In this document: piece by piece, positions 25,358 to 33,609 of the stretch
Layout: every line of letters starts with the position of its first letter
Numbering within the stretch: the first letter of the stretch is position 1
From: Bin87 sp034423115
GTDB taxonomy: Bacteria > Chloroflexota > Dehalococcoidia > Lucifugimonadales > UBA3495
Assembly: GCA_034423115.1 (NCBI GenBank)
Contig: DAOUJD010000073.1
Coordinates: 82,868 to 146,867, forward strand
Direction of reading: 5' to 3'
DNA length: 64,000 nucleotides
Notes under the pieces: generated by a model
The model's input: only the letters and a program-made list of their open reading frames with translations
Told to the model about the DNA's origin: nothing
The model's database searches: none
Position numbers and translations under genes: made by a program

Positions 25358-26896
25358 TCAGTGACGGAAATGCCGGACGCCGGTGAACACCATCGCTATA
25401 CCCGCCGCGTTTGCCGCCGCAATCACCTCGTCGTCCCTGATTGATCCCCCGGGCTGCACGATGGCAGTGATTCCAGCCTCGGCCGCCAGTTCGATATTGT
25501 CGGGGAACGGGAAGAAGGCGTCCGACGCCAGGACGCACCCAGAGGCTTTGTCCCCGGCCGCTCGTTGCGACAGGTGGACGCTGACCACACGGTTGGGTTG
25601 TCCGGCACCCATGCCCACCAACTGCCGATCCTTCACGAATGCGATGGCGTTGGACTTTATGTGTTTCACCGCCGTCCACGCGAAAGCCAGGTCAGCCAAC
25701 TCGGCGTCAGTAGGGCTTCGGTCAGTAGCGGTATCCCATTTCTCCGGATCCTCGTGAATGGCGTCCGGGTCCTGAACCAGCATCCCGCCGCTCAGCGGGC
25801 GCACGTCGTATACTACTGTCCCCGGCGATGGAATGGCGGGGTCCACCGATAGAATGCGCAAATTCCGCTTGCGTTGCAGAATCTCCAGGGCGTCGCCGTC
25901 GTATCCCGGCGCGACCACCACCTCGTAGAACACCGGACCCATCGCCTCGGCCGCTTCAGCCGTTACATTCCGGTTGAAACCGACAATACCCCCGAACGCC
26001 GATACGGGATCGCCTTCGTAGGCCAGTTGGTACGCCTCTGCGAGGTTATCGCGGGACGCCAGGCCGCACGGATTGGCGTGCTTGATCACGCACACGGCGG
26101 GCCGGTCATAGTCGCTGACCGTACGCCAGGCCGCATCCGCATCCATCAGGTTGTTGAAAGACAATTCGCGTCCGTGCAACTGCCGGGCGCGAGCGAGTCC
26201 CCCCGATCCACCGTTGGCCGGCACGTAGAGAGCCCCTTTCTGGTGGGGATTTTCACCGTACCGCAGAGACGACACTCGCTCCAGCCCTATCGTCACCTGC
26301 GACGGCATATCATCATCGCCGGCCTGACCCGACGTCAGGTATTCCGCCACGGCCGCGTCGTACACGGCTACGTGCTGAAAAGCTTTGGTGGCCAAGCGCC
26401 TCCGTTGGTCTTGGTCCAGGCCATCCCCAGCCAGCGCATCGGCGACCCATCCGTAGTCCGACGGATCCACTACCACGGCGACCGACGGGAAGTTCTTCGC
26501 GGCGGCGCGCAGCATCGTGGGCCCGCCGATATCGATGTTCTCCAACGCGTCATCCAGCGTCACTTCGGGCTGGCTGATCGTATCGACAAACGGGTACAGG
26601 TTGACCACGACCACGTCAATCGTCCCGATCCCGTGGTGGTCCAGTTCCGCCATGTGTTCCGAGGAATCGCGCCGTGCCAGCAGCCCGCCGTGGATCACTG
26701 GGTGCAGGGTTTTCACTCTGCCCTCCAGGATCTCCGGCGATCCCGTTACGTCCGCCACTTGTCGGACCGGTACACCCGCATCAAACAGGCTACGGTGTGT
26801 TCCTCCGGTGCTGATCAACTCGAACCCGGCCCCCGAGAGGCGCTTGCCGAGTTCTTCGATCCCCGTCTTGTCGAATACGCTGAGTAAGGCTTTCAA
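25358..26896 (-). CDS. purH: Bifunctional AICAR formyltransferase/IMP cyclohydrolase
   Basis: Catalyses the last two steps to IMP. Residues 1-190 form the MGS-like cyclohydrolase domain (LKALLSVFDKTGIEELG, STGGTHRSL, EGRVKTLHPVIHGGLL); the rest is the formyltransferase domain with LRYGENPHQKGA, SFNNLMDADAAW and the catalytic CVIKHANPCG. TTG 26896 was chosen, since it gives the usual beginning and a 512-residue length; the open frame continues upstream for 40 unlikely residues. Downstream a nuclease gene follows in the same frame after the TGA. Confidence 0.95.
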   Translation of the reverse strand: MKALLSVFDKTGIEELGKRLSGAGFELISTGGTHRSLFDAGVPVRQVADVTGSPEILEGRVKTLHPVIHGGLLARRDSSEHMAELDHHGIGTIDVVVVNLYPFVDTISQPEVTLDDALENIDIGGPTMLRAAAKNFPSVAVVVDPSDYGWVADALAGDGLDQDQRRRLATKAFQHVAVYDAAVAEYLTSGQAGDDDMPSQVTIGLERVSSLRYGENPHQKGALYVPANGGSGGLARARQLHGRELSFNNLMDADAAWRTVSDYDRPAVCVIKHANPCGLASRDNLAEAYQLAYEGDPVSAFGGIVGFNRNVTAEAAEAMGPVFYEVVVAPGYDGDALEILQRKRNLRILSVDPAIPSPGTVVYDVRPLSGGMLVQDPDAIHEDPEKWDTATDRSPTDAELADLAFAWTAVKHIKSNAIAFVKDRQLVGMGAGQPNRVVSVHLSQRAAGDKASGCVLASDAFFPFPDNIELAAEAGITAIVQPGGSIRDDEVIAAANAAGIAMVFTGVRHFRH

Positions 26897-26933
26897 GTTT
26901 CCTATGGTCTCCCTTTCTGTAGATGAATGCTGA

Positions 26934-27179
26934 TCAGAATCCACCTCCGCCACCGCCGTCGAACCCACCCATTCCGGCCCCCGGGTCCGTCGGGTGATTG
27001 AAATGACCGACATCACCGGGATGGTTCAGGTGCCCGCCGTCCACGTTGTGGCTGTCGGGATGACTTCCGTACCAAAACAATCCCAGAGGTCCCCACGCCC
27101 ACCACGGGCTGTGCATGCCGTGCAACGCTTCGTTTTCTGCGCGATCTCTGTTCCGTCGAAACCAGCTAGTCATTCCCAT
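26934..27179 (-). CDS. Small His- and Gly-rich protein, 81 aa
   Basis: Not a family I recognise. The ATG is preceded by AGGAGAGG, a good ribosome binding site, and the gene sits between purM and purH in the same direction. Residues 1-18 are charged (RRNRDRAENEA), 22-36 are Trp-rich (SPWWAWGPLGLFWYG), the middle is His- and Asn-rich (repeated HFNHP and HLNHP), and the tail is nearly all Gly (GGFDGGGGGGF). Composition suggests an unstructured or metal-binding surface protein. Coding status is likely but not certain. Confidence 0.6.
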   Translation of the reverse strand: MGMTSWFRRNRDRAENEALHGMHSPWWAWGPLGLFWYGSHPDSHNVDGGHLNHPGDVGHFNHPTDPGAGMGGFDGGGGGGF

Positions 27180-27202
27180 GTCATCACCTCTCCTGTGGGG
27201 CG

Positions 27203-28249
27203 TTATCCTTCCCGAAATATCGTCCTCGTTGGTCCCTGTTGCTCTACTATGCGGCCCACCTCAACCGCGTCCTCCACCTTCTCCAACAGTTGGTCGGCGC
27301 CCGCGTCACCGCAGACGGCTACCATCCCCAACCCCATGTTGAACACCCGGTACATCTCGTCGGCGTCCACGTTGCCGGCTTCCTGAATGGCGGCAAAAAT
27401 CGGGGGAATCCTCCATGAACCCAGAGCGAACTCCGCTGCCAAGCCGGGCGGGAGTGAAGCCGGGATCTTTCCCGGCAGGCCACCGCCCGTGATGTGGCTC
27501 AACGCTTTCACTTTGGTTAGGTATGGCTCCAACATGGGGTAGTACGCGCGATGCCGCACCATCAGTTCGTCGCCGAGGTTGCGTCGCATCCCCGGACACG
27601 GGCGAAACAAACCGGATGGATCATCATCCAGTCCGAATACCCGGCGAACCAGCGAGAAGCCGTTGGTATGCACGCCACTAGACGGTATGCCTATCAGCCG
27701 GTCCCCCGGCTCCACTCCGCTGCCGTCCAGCAAATTTCCCCGCTCAACGACGCCCACCACGAAACCCGCCAGGTCAAAATCCGTGTCTCCGTACACTCCG
27801 GGCAATTGTGCGGTTTCGCCACCGATTAGAGCGCATCCAGCCTCTCGACATCCCCAGACCATCCCGCGCATCAGCATCTCAAGCCTATGTTCGTCAAAGG
27901 TTGTGAAAGATACGTAGTCCAGAAAAAATAAAGGCCTAGCGCCCTTGGTCAGAATATCGTTGACGTTGAGCGTGACCAGGTCTTGGCCCACGCCCTCGAA
28001 ATGCCCCATTTGAGCGGCTATCTTGAGCTTGGTGCCAACCCCGTCGGTGCTCGCCACCAACACTGGATCTTTACGTTCGCCCAGTGCGAACAGGCCGGCG
28101 AATCCGCCGCCTCCATCAAGTACTTCAGATCCGTGGGTAAGTGCGGCGAACGCCTTGATCCGGTCCTTCAAGCCGTCCATCACGTCCAGCGATACTCCGG
28201 CCCCTTCGTAGGTTCCGGGCTCCATCGTACTCAACGCGCCCTCGCTCAC
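27203..28249 (-). CDS. purM: Phosphoribosylformylglycinamidine cyclo-ligase
   Basis: Closes FGAM to AIR with ATP. The 348-residue protein has the PurM landmarks TYEGAGVSLDVMDGLKDRI, the VASTDGVGTKLKIA ATP/phosphate loop and LIGGETAQLPGVY, with SHITGGGLPGKIPASLP in the C-terminal half. Its ATG is 8 bases after the purF stop, so the two are one transcript. The next gene downstream is the small His/Gly-rich ORF. Confidence 0.96.
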   Translation of the reverse strand: MSEGALSTMEPGTYEGAGVSLDVMDGLKDRIKAFAALTHGSEVLDGGGGFAGLFALGERKDPVLVASTDGVGTKLKIAAQMGHFEGVGQDLVTLNVNDILTKGARPLFFLDYVSFTTFDEHRLEMLMRGMVWGCREAGCALIGGETAQLPGVYGDTDFDLAGFVVGVVERGNLLDGSGVEPGDRLIGIPSSGVHTNGFSLVRRVFGLDDDPSGLFRPCPGMRRNLGDELMVRHRAYYPMLEPYLTKVKALSHITGGGLPGKIPASLPPGLAAEFALGSWRIPPIFAAIQEAGNVDADEMYRVFNMGLGMVAVCGDAGADQLLEKVEDAVEVGRIVEQQGPTRTIFREG

Positions 28250-28257
28250 CGCTAACG

Positions 28258-29718
28258 CTATGCCGTGCGCACCAGGCCCATCTTCGAGAAGTCCAACTGC
28301 ACCGGAACGGGGTAGTTTCCGGTGAAGCAGGCGTCGCAGAATCCCCCGGACTGTGGACCGCGAGCCACGCCCAACAACCCGTCAACACTGAGGTAGCCCA
28401 ATGTGTCAGCGCCGGTCAGCAATCGAATCTCGTCGATGGTCTTGTTGGCGGCGATCAATTCTTCTCGCGTAGCCATGTCCACCCCCAAGTAACAGGGGTG
28501 CTTGATTGGGGGAGCGCATACTCGCAGATGTATCTCCGTGGCGCCTGCCTTCTTGAGCAGTTCCACCACGTGCGGGGTCGTAGTACCCCTGACGATGCTG
28601 TCGTCGACGACCACCAGTTTTTTCCCTCGCAGGACAGACGGCATCGGATTGAATTTTTGCCTCACACCCCGGTCCCGGCGTTGTTGTTCCGGTTCTATGA
28701 ATGTCCGTCCGACGTACCGATTTCGCACGAGGCCGTTCGCGATCGGTATCCCCGATTCTTTGGCGTAACCCACCGCGGCGGAAGTCGAGGAATCCGGTAT
28801 CCCGATCACCAGGTCTGCGTCAATCGGGTGCTCGCGCGCCAACTGCGCTCCCATCTCCTCGCGCACCGTGTGCATCAAGCGACCGTCCATCACGCTGTCT
28901 GGGCGTGCGAAATAGATCCACTCGAAAACACACAGGGCGCGTTTGCGCGGTTCTTCGCCCCGGAAAATCTCGCAATGAATCCCGTCCTCTGTGATGACTA
29001 CGACTTCCCCGGGCTCGAGCTCTCGAACAAAATCGGCTTGCATGTGGTCCAGCGCGCACGTCTCGGATCCGAACACCCAACCGTGGCCTTCCTCCTCGGG
29101 AAGTCTACCCAGACACAAAGGACGAATGCCCAATGGATCGCGGGCCGCGATCAACGCGTCCGGCGTGAGTAGCGCCAATGAGAAAGCACCTTTCATCAAC
29201 CGCATGCCGTGAAACAGGCGCTCGGGCCACGATTTGCCGGGAGCGTTCGCCAGCAAATGGGCGATAACCTCGGTGTCGGTAGTCGTCTCAAACCGGCAAT
29301 CCAGACGTTCGCGCAACTGTTCTCTCAGTTGCACCGAGTTAACGATGTTCCCGTTGTGCGCCACCGCCAGCCGACCGTTGGAGCCATCTACCACCAACGG
29401 TTGGGCATTGCACGCGTCGCTGGCGCCCGTAGTTGAGTAGCGGGTATGCCCGATTGCGGTCCCGCCTTTGATCCCGTCCAAGTCGCCATCGCGGAATGCT
29501 TCCGATACCAAGCCCATCCCGGAATGCACCCGTATAGTACCTGACTCAGACGCCGCGACGCCGGCGGATTCCTGCCCTCTGTGCTGCAGAGCAAAAAGCC
29601 CAATAGCAGCGAGCGTGGCGCTGTGGTTGCCCGGGCTATGTATGCCTACGACTCCGCACTCTTCGCGCGGATGGTCAAAGGGGTCGGTTTCCCGATGGCC
29701 GGGCGGCTGCAGGCTCAT
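28258..29718 (-). CDS. purF: Amidophosphoribosyltransferase (iron-sulfur, propeptide type)
   Basis: First committed step of purine synthesis, making phosphoribosylamine from PRPP and glutamine. The 486-residue protein has a 20-residue propeptide ending before Cys21 (EECGVVGI), the N-terminal nucleophile. The PRPP loop is KLVVVDDSIVRGTT. Cysteines in LCVFEWIYFARPDS, IKHPCYLG and FCDACFTGNYP match the [4Fe-4S] ligands of the Bacillus-type enzyme, so it is probably oxygen-sensitive. The start lies about 7 bases after a good promoter, giving a leaderless message. Heads the purF-purM-purH-nuclease-SDR set. Confidence 0.97.
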   Translation of the reverse strand: MSLQPPGHRETDPFDHPREECGVVGIHSPGNHSATLAAIGLFALQHRGQESAGVAASESGTIRVHSGMGLVSEAFRDGDLDGIKGGTAIGHTRYSTTGASDACNAQPLVVDGSNGRLAVAHNGNIVNSVQLREQLRERLDCRFETTTDTEVIAHLLANAPGKSWPERLFHGMRLMKGAFSLALLTPDALIAARDPLGIRPLCLGRLPEEEGHGWVFGSETCALDHMQADFVRELEPGEVVVITEDGIHCEIFRGEEPRKRALCVFEWIYFARPDSVMDGRLMHTVREEMGAQLAREHPIDADLVIGIPDSSTSAAVGYAKESGIPIANGLVRNRYVGRTFIEPEQQRRDRGVRQKFNPMPSVLRGKKLVVVDDSIVRGTTTPHVVELLKKAGATEIHLRVCAPPIKHPCYLGVDMATREELIAANKTIDEIRLLTGADTLGYLSVDGLLGVARGPQSGGFCDACFTGNYPVPVQLDFSKMGLVRTA

Positions 29719-29724
29719 GTCTGC

Positions 29725-29753
29725 ATTCTATTGGGCTGGTGTCGGCGGGTCAA
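29725..29753 (-). promoter_or_regulatory. Promoter of purF giving a leaderless mRNA
   Basis: Minus-strand TTGACC (29753-29748), 17-base spacer, TAGAAT (29730-29725), then only six bases before the purF ATG at 29718. Transcription would start at or beside the A of the ATG, so no ribosome binding site can be in the message. Confidence 0.7.
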
Positions 29754-29781
29754 CGCCACATAGGCACGCTATTTCGGAGAG

Positions 29782-30531
29782 TTAGTCCCGCTGAGCGATG
29801 ATCTGGACTTTGCGACTATCACCGTATCCCACGCTCTCGGTCCGGATTCCCTCTCTACCGTCCAGGTACAGGTGAATCACCCGGCGATCTGACGGGGGCA
29901 TGGGTTCCAAGGTAATGCTCCGTCCGGTTTGCGACACGCGGTTGGCGACTCGGTCAGCCATTTCGCGCAGCGAATCTTCCCGACGCTGGCGGTACTGCTC
30001 CACGTCCAGCGCCACCCGGACGTTCTCCTCTTCGAACCGCTGGCGGACTATACTCTGGACGATAAACTGTAGAGATTGCAGTGTGTTCCCACGGCGGCCA
30101 ATCAGCAACCCGGAATCCGGGCCATTGATGTCAATCACCGGGCCTCCCGTGAACTCATCGTGGGCCGACCGCAGCGATACGTCCACATCGGCGCCCACCG
30201 TCGCCAAGATGCGTTCCACTGCCTGGACCGCAGCCTCAGCCGGCGTGTTTGCCTCGATGGCAACTACCTGTCCATAACCCTCGGCGGTTAGGACGACTTC
30301 GGGCGCATCATGCTCCTCGTCCGTGTCCACCTGCGTTTCTGCTTCAACGGCGCCGCTGCCAGACAGCCGTGTGACGCGTACCTCGGCCAGCTCGCCCCCT
30401 ATGCCCAGGAATCCTTGTCGACCCCTACTTAGTATTTCTACCTCTACCTCGCTGCGGTCGGCGCCGAGTGCTGCGAGCGCCTGCTCTTCGGCCTCTTCTA
30501 CGGTTCTCCCGGTTTGAATTATCTGGTCCAT
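29782..30531 (-). CDS. jag: RNA-binding protein Jag/KhpB
   Basis: A 249-residue protein with three parts: a Jag_N domain (residues 1-50, TVEEAEEQALAALGADRSEV, GRQGFLGIG), a KH domain (VIDINGPDSGLLIGRRGNTL, with the GxxG loop) and a C-terminal R3H domain (RREDSLREMADRVA, then EPMPPSDRRVIH). It binds RNA and influences cell envelope growth in other bacteria. The ATG at 30531 has AGGAG 10 bases upstream. It overlaps yidC by 107 bases. Last gene of the rpmH operon. Confidence 0.93.
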   Translation of the reverse strand: MDQIIQTGRTVEEAEEQALAALGADRSEVEVEILSRGRQGFLGIGGELAEVRVTRLSGSGAVEAETQVDTDEEHDAPEVVLTAEGYGQVVAIEANTPAEAAVQAVERILATVGADVDVSLRSAHDEFTGGPVIDINGPDSGLLIGRRGNTLQSLQFIVQSIVRQRFEEENVRVALDVEQYRQRREDSLREMADRVANRVSQTGRSITLEPMPPSDRRVIHLYLDGREGIRTESVGYGDSRKVQIIAQRD

Positions 30532-31354
30532 CGTTACTACTCTCCTGCTGGTCGGGAGCCGTGGCCGCCGGCGCGGGTTCTGGAGGGTCTTCGCCGCGCC
30601 GAGGGAACAAGGGGAACAGCGGCCCCCAACCGGTAATAAAATACTGTATGCCAATCCCGATGATGTTGGACACTACCCAATACAACGGCAGCCCACTGGG
30701 CCAACCCAAGGAGAACGCTCCCAGGAAAATCGGCATCATCCATAACATCATCGTTTGACTTGACTGCTGTCGCGGGTCGGGCGACGGCATCTGTGTCATT
30801 TTTTGCTGTACCCATGTGGTGACAGCCACCAAGACCGGCATCACGATGGGCGACGGGTCCGGCCGGCTCAGGTCCATCCACAGGAAGCCGTTATTCACCG
30901 GTATCGCCGCGTGGATAGGAACGAAAGTTATCCACCCGTACAGTTTGTCCGAAAGGTTGACCAGATCTTCCGGGTTGTTGAACAACGTTTGGATCAGCAC
31001 CCGGAACAGGCCGATCAGGATCGGCATCTGGACGATCAGCGGCCCCAGGCAGCCGATCGGGTTTACCCCGCTTTCCCGGTACAGCCGCATCGTTTCCTGG
31101 GATATGCGCTGGCGGTCGCCGGCGTAACGCTCCTGGATCTCTCGAACCCTGGGCTGGAGTCCGGTCATGGAACGCATTTGGCGCAACTGTCGAACGGTCA
31201 ACGGGATTGTGACCACCCGCACCAGCACCGTGAATACGATGATCGCCAGGCCCATCTGCGAAAAGCTCAGCACGTACAACACCAGCAAGGTGTTGAGCAT
31301 CGGGCGGATGATGATCTCTCTCCAGAGATCACCGAATATGGCGAAAATCTCCAC
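30425..31354 (-). CDS. yidC: Membrane protein insertase YidC/Oxa1
   Basis: A 309-residue Oxa1-type insertase without the large periplasmic domain of proteobacterial YidC. About five membrane segments are seen: LLVLYVLSFSQMGLAIIVFTVLV, a hydrophobic stretch around LGPLIVQMPILIGLFRVLI, one near IVMPVLVAVTTWV, and two around MMLWMMPIFLGAFSLGW and LPLYWVVSNIIGIGIQY. The tail (residues 250-309) is Pro/Glu-rich, then strongly basic with RRR runs, as in ribosome-binding tails. Its 3' 107 bases also encode the start of Jag. Confidence 0.95.
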   Translation of the reverse strand: MEIFAIFGDLWREIIIRPMLNTLLVLYVLSFSQMGLAIIVFTVLVRVVTIPLTVRQLRQMRSMTGLQPRVREIQERYAGDRQRISQETMRLYRESGVNPIGCLGPLIVQMPILIGLFRVLIQTLFNNPEDLVNLSDKLYGWITFVPIHAAIPVNNGFLWMDLSRPDPSPIVMPVLVAVTTWVQQKMTQMPSPDPRQQSSQTMMLWMMPIFLGAFSLGWPSGLPLYWVVSNIIGIGIQYFITGWGPLFPLFPRRGEDPPEPAPAATAPDQQESSNDGPDNSNRENRRRGRRAGARSTRRRPQRGRGRNTK

Positions 31355-31395
31355 TGCTTAAGTCCTGGACAACTACCGGATGGGCGCTGCGTACA

Positions 31396-32613
31396 TTAGT
31401 TGCATCGGGTGTTCTCTTTCGTGTCGTAGCACCAAAGGATGTTGATCCCTGATTGCACCTGGATCCGCCGCACGGTGCCATCGTCAGACCCCACGTACAC
31501 CGAGTCCGCCGGCACCGGAAGCCCGTTTACAATGCGGTCGGGCAAGTTGGTTAGAGGCGCCTTGATTTCGGCATTGCCCACCGTCAACGAGGCTATCTCC
31601 TGGGCCGTTCCGTGGGATGCTTCGGTCGCCCGCAACACCGATAGTTTCCCATCAACCGTCGCGACCACCAGTCCTCTCTCCAGCAAGGCCGGGCTGGATA
31701 CCACCGGGGAACCAAGGTCGTAGTCCCAGAGCAATGAGCCGTTCTCGTCCAAGGCGTACACTTTGCCGTCCATTGCCGGCGCGAAAATCGCTCGATCCGA
31801 GGCTACGGGAGTTGCCCACCACCAGTTGCCCGCCGTGAATTGCCACCGAGGCTGACCGTCGTTGAGGCCCAGCGCGTACAGTTTGCGATCAAACGATCCC
31901 ACGATCAAAAGATTCCTGTGAATCAAAGGCGTGGCGACGACTGCCGCTCCGGTGTCGAATTTCCAAACGAGCTCTCCGCTGTGCAAGCTGACCGCGTAGA
32001 CGCTGCCATCCTGGGATCCGAAGTAGGCCACTCCATTTCGCAACACCGGTGTGGACCAGATCTCACCTTCGGTCTGGAACGGCGACCAGCGCAGTCCTTC
32101 GCCAGTGAGAGCGTTGTATGCGTATAGACCTCCGTCTTCGGAACCTACGGCGATGATCCCGCCCGCTTCGTCCAGAGCAGGACTGCCCACCAACGGCACC
32201 GCCTCCTCCGCTTCAACCTGGGGACGACGCCACGCGGTCGCAGCGGCACCTCCGCCGGCCGGGCGTTCAATGGCATAAAGAACCCCGTCAATGCCAGCTA
32301 CGTAGAGATAGGTACCGACCGCAGGTGGGTTGTAAGCCCCTCGGAAGCCGTTGTCCCCACCCACCGTGGAGACCCATCGCGTGCTGACGCCTTCGGACAT
32401 CAGGTCGTTCAGGGCATACACCTGGCCTTCCAGGGTGGTGGCATAAACTACGCCGTCGTCCACCGCGACCGCCCCCCACCCACTGGTCGATGCCCCCAGA
32501 TTGGGGGTACAACCGGTGGCGAGCACCGCGAACGCCACCATCACCGTCAACGACACGCCTGCCCAGGAATATATGCGTCGTAATGAGCGCAAGGGCGCCA
32601 GATATTGAGGCAT
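31396..32613 (-). CDS. PQQ-like beta-propeller lipoprotein (BamB-like)
   Basis: A 405-residue protein with a lipoprotein signal peptide ending LATGC, then a beta-propeller built from repeated blades with AVDDGVVYATTLEGQVYALN-type units (GGLYAYNALTGE, GSVYAVSLHSGELVWKFDTG, GKVYALDENGSLLWDYDLG). This PQQ-binding-like repeat is shared with BamB. It stands between yidD and yidC in the rpmH operon, where no such gene is usual; a role helping inserted or exported proteins fold is an inference from the location. ATG 32613 was preferred over a TTG three codons earlier. Confidence 0.88.
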   Translation of the reverse strand: MPQYLAPLRSLRRIYSWAGVSLTVMVAFAVLATGCTPNLGASTSGWGAVAVDDGVVYATTLEGQVYALNDLMSEGVSTRWVSTVGGDNGFRGAYNPPAVGTYLYVAGIDGVLYAIERPAGGGAAATAWRRPQVEAEEAVPLVGSPALDEAGGIIAVGSEDGGLYAYNALTGEGLRWSPFQTEGEIWSTPVLRNGVAYFGSQDGSVYAVSLHSGELVWKFDTGAAVVATPLIHRNLLIVGSFDRKLYALGLNDGQPRWQFTAGNWWWATPVASDRAIFAPAMDGKVYALDENGSLLWDYDLGSPVVSSPALLERGLVVATVDGKLSVLRATEASHGTAQEIASLTVGNAEIKAPLTNLPDRIVNGLPVPADSVYVGSDDGTVRRIQVQSGINILWCYDTKENTRCN

Positions 32614-32644
32614 CTCGGTCAATGATCCCGGGCGTGGAGGCCGC

Positions 32645-32854
32645 TTAGGTCACCGGGTCGTAGCCCTGCCCACCCATAGGGCGGCAACGCGAGATGCGCT
32701 TCAATCCGAGCCAGCTGCCGCGGACAATACCGTAACGCTCCACAGCTTCGGCTGTGTATTCGGAGCAACTGGGTTCAAACCGGCACATCGAGGGGAGATA
32801 CGGGGACACGGCCTGTTGATAGACCCTGATTGCCTTGACGGCCGCAGTCTTCAT
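32645..32854 (-). CDS. yidD: Membrane protein insertion efficiency factor YidD
   Basis: A 69-residue family protein with the diagnostic core VYQQAVSPYLPSMCRFEPSC and SEYTAEAVERYGIVRGSWLG, ending RCRPMGGQGYDPV. The three Cys are conserved. It overlaps the end of rnpA by four bases and thus follows its normal neighbour. Thought to sit at the inner membrane and aid YidC-dependent insertion. Confidence 0.96.
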   Translation of the reverse strand: MKTAAVKAIRVYQQAVSPYLPSMCRFEPSCSEYTAEAVERYGIVRGSWLGLKRISRCRPMGGQGYDPVT

Positions 32855-33195
32855 TCGTGGGGCCCCGCTGCGACCAAGTTAGTACGCCGCATCAGATTAT
32901 GCATCGCCCGCTCCAGTTGGCTGTATTCGGCGGTGGCTGCTCCCTGACGGGCGATGAGTATGGCATCCCATCCGGGCTCACATGCCGTCAGGCGAACTGC
33001 TTCGCGCAGACGGCGTTTGATGCGGTTCCTCACTACGGCGTTGCCCACGCGTTTGCTGGCCACGAAACAGAAGCGCGACCGATCCAATCCGTTGGCAGAA
33101 ACGCGCATTACCAGCAAACGGTTGGCCGCGCTCCGCCCGTTTCGATGGATTTCTGAGATGCGGGCGCTTCCGGTAAGCCTGTGATGTCTTTGCAT
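32851..33195 (-). CDS. rnpA: Ribonuclease P protein component
   Basis: The 114-residue form begins MQRHHRLTGSARISEIHRNG and contains the RNP motif KRVGNAVVRNRIKRRLREAVR that contacts the RNase P RNA. ATG 33195 gives the usual protein length but has no clear ribosome binding site. The same frame stays open upstream through the whole rpmH gene to a TTG at 33393, at the predicted transcription start, which would add 66 residues; a comparable overlap is known in Thermus. The short form is reported here. The RNase P RNA gene is not in the window. Confidence 0.93.
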   Translation of the reverse strand: MQRHHRLTGSARISEIHRNGRSAANRLLVMRVSANGLDRSRFCFVASKRVGNAVVRNRIKRRLREAVRLTACEPGWDAILIARQGAATAEYSQLERAMHNLMRRTNLVAAGPHE

Positions 33196-33239
33196 CAACG
33201 ACCGGCGGCCAACGGCGGGGTTGCCGAGCAACAGGTCAA

Positions 33240-33377
33240 CTACACGGACAACCGGTGCCGGCCCTTGAACCGGCGTCGGCGTAGTACCGCGCGACCATCT
33301 GAGGTGCGAGAACGTGAGCGGAAACCGTGCACGCGCGCACGGCGTCGCTTTTTGGGCTGATAAGTTCGTTTCGGCAT
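33240..33377 (-). CDS. rpmH: Large ribosomal subunit protein bL34
   Basis: A 45-residue ribosomal protein: MPKRTYQPKKRRRARVHGF, then SDGRAVLRRRRFKGRHRLSV, complete and typical. GGAG lies 7 bases upstream of ATG 33377, and a strong promoter just before it. First gene of rpmH-rnpA-yidD-propeller-yidC-jag. No dnaA is found upstream and no DnaA boxes were noticed, so this copy of the operon is not next to a visible origin. Confidence 0.97.
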   Translation of the reverse strand: MPKRTYQPKKRRRARVHGFRSRSRTSDGRAVLRRRRFKGRHRLSV

Positions 33378-33399
33378 ACTGTGTCTCCGACAATATTCA

Positions 33400-33428
33400 A
33401 TACTAAAGGCAATGCCCCGGTGCGTCAA
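33400..33428 (-). promoter_or_regulatory. Promoter of the rpmH operon
   Basis: Minus-strand TTGACG (33428-33423), exactly 17 bases, TAGTAT (33405-33400). The predicted start is near 33393, 16 bases before the rpmH ATG, enough for its GGAG site. Confidence 0.75.
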
Positions 33429-33556
33429 GAATGACCGACAACGGAAGTCTGAACCGGCCGCCCTCCATCCGAATCGTTCCGGCACCCTGCCAAGTCCAAG
33501 CCCGTAAGGCAGCCCCAATTTTCGTTGTAACGCTTACGTTTACGAAGTGCTGACGC

Positions 33557-33562
33557 TATAAT
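33557..33562 (+). promoter_or_regulatory. -10 element of the 33610 membrane protein gene
   Basis: TATAAT followed by CCC, about 48 bases before ATG 33610. A weak TTACGT lies 17 bases upstream. The 232-base region between rpmH and this gene holds only these two divergent promoters as far as I can see. Confidence 0.5.
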
Positions 33563-33609
33563 CCCACTAAACGGTGATGGGTCGCCCACTTCAACTCGGA
33601 CACGTAGCG

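Noticed and set aside
25874..26887. 337-residue plus-strand frame opposite purH
   Set aside because: Antisense to a clear PurH; composition of a shadow frame and no ribosome binding site.
33378..33609. Possible oriC beside the rpmH operon
   Set aside because: No dnaA, no TTATCCACA-type boxes and no AT-rich unwinding region; only two divergent promoters are visible.
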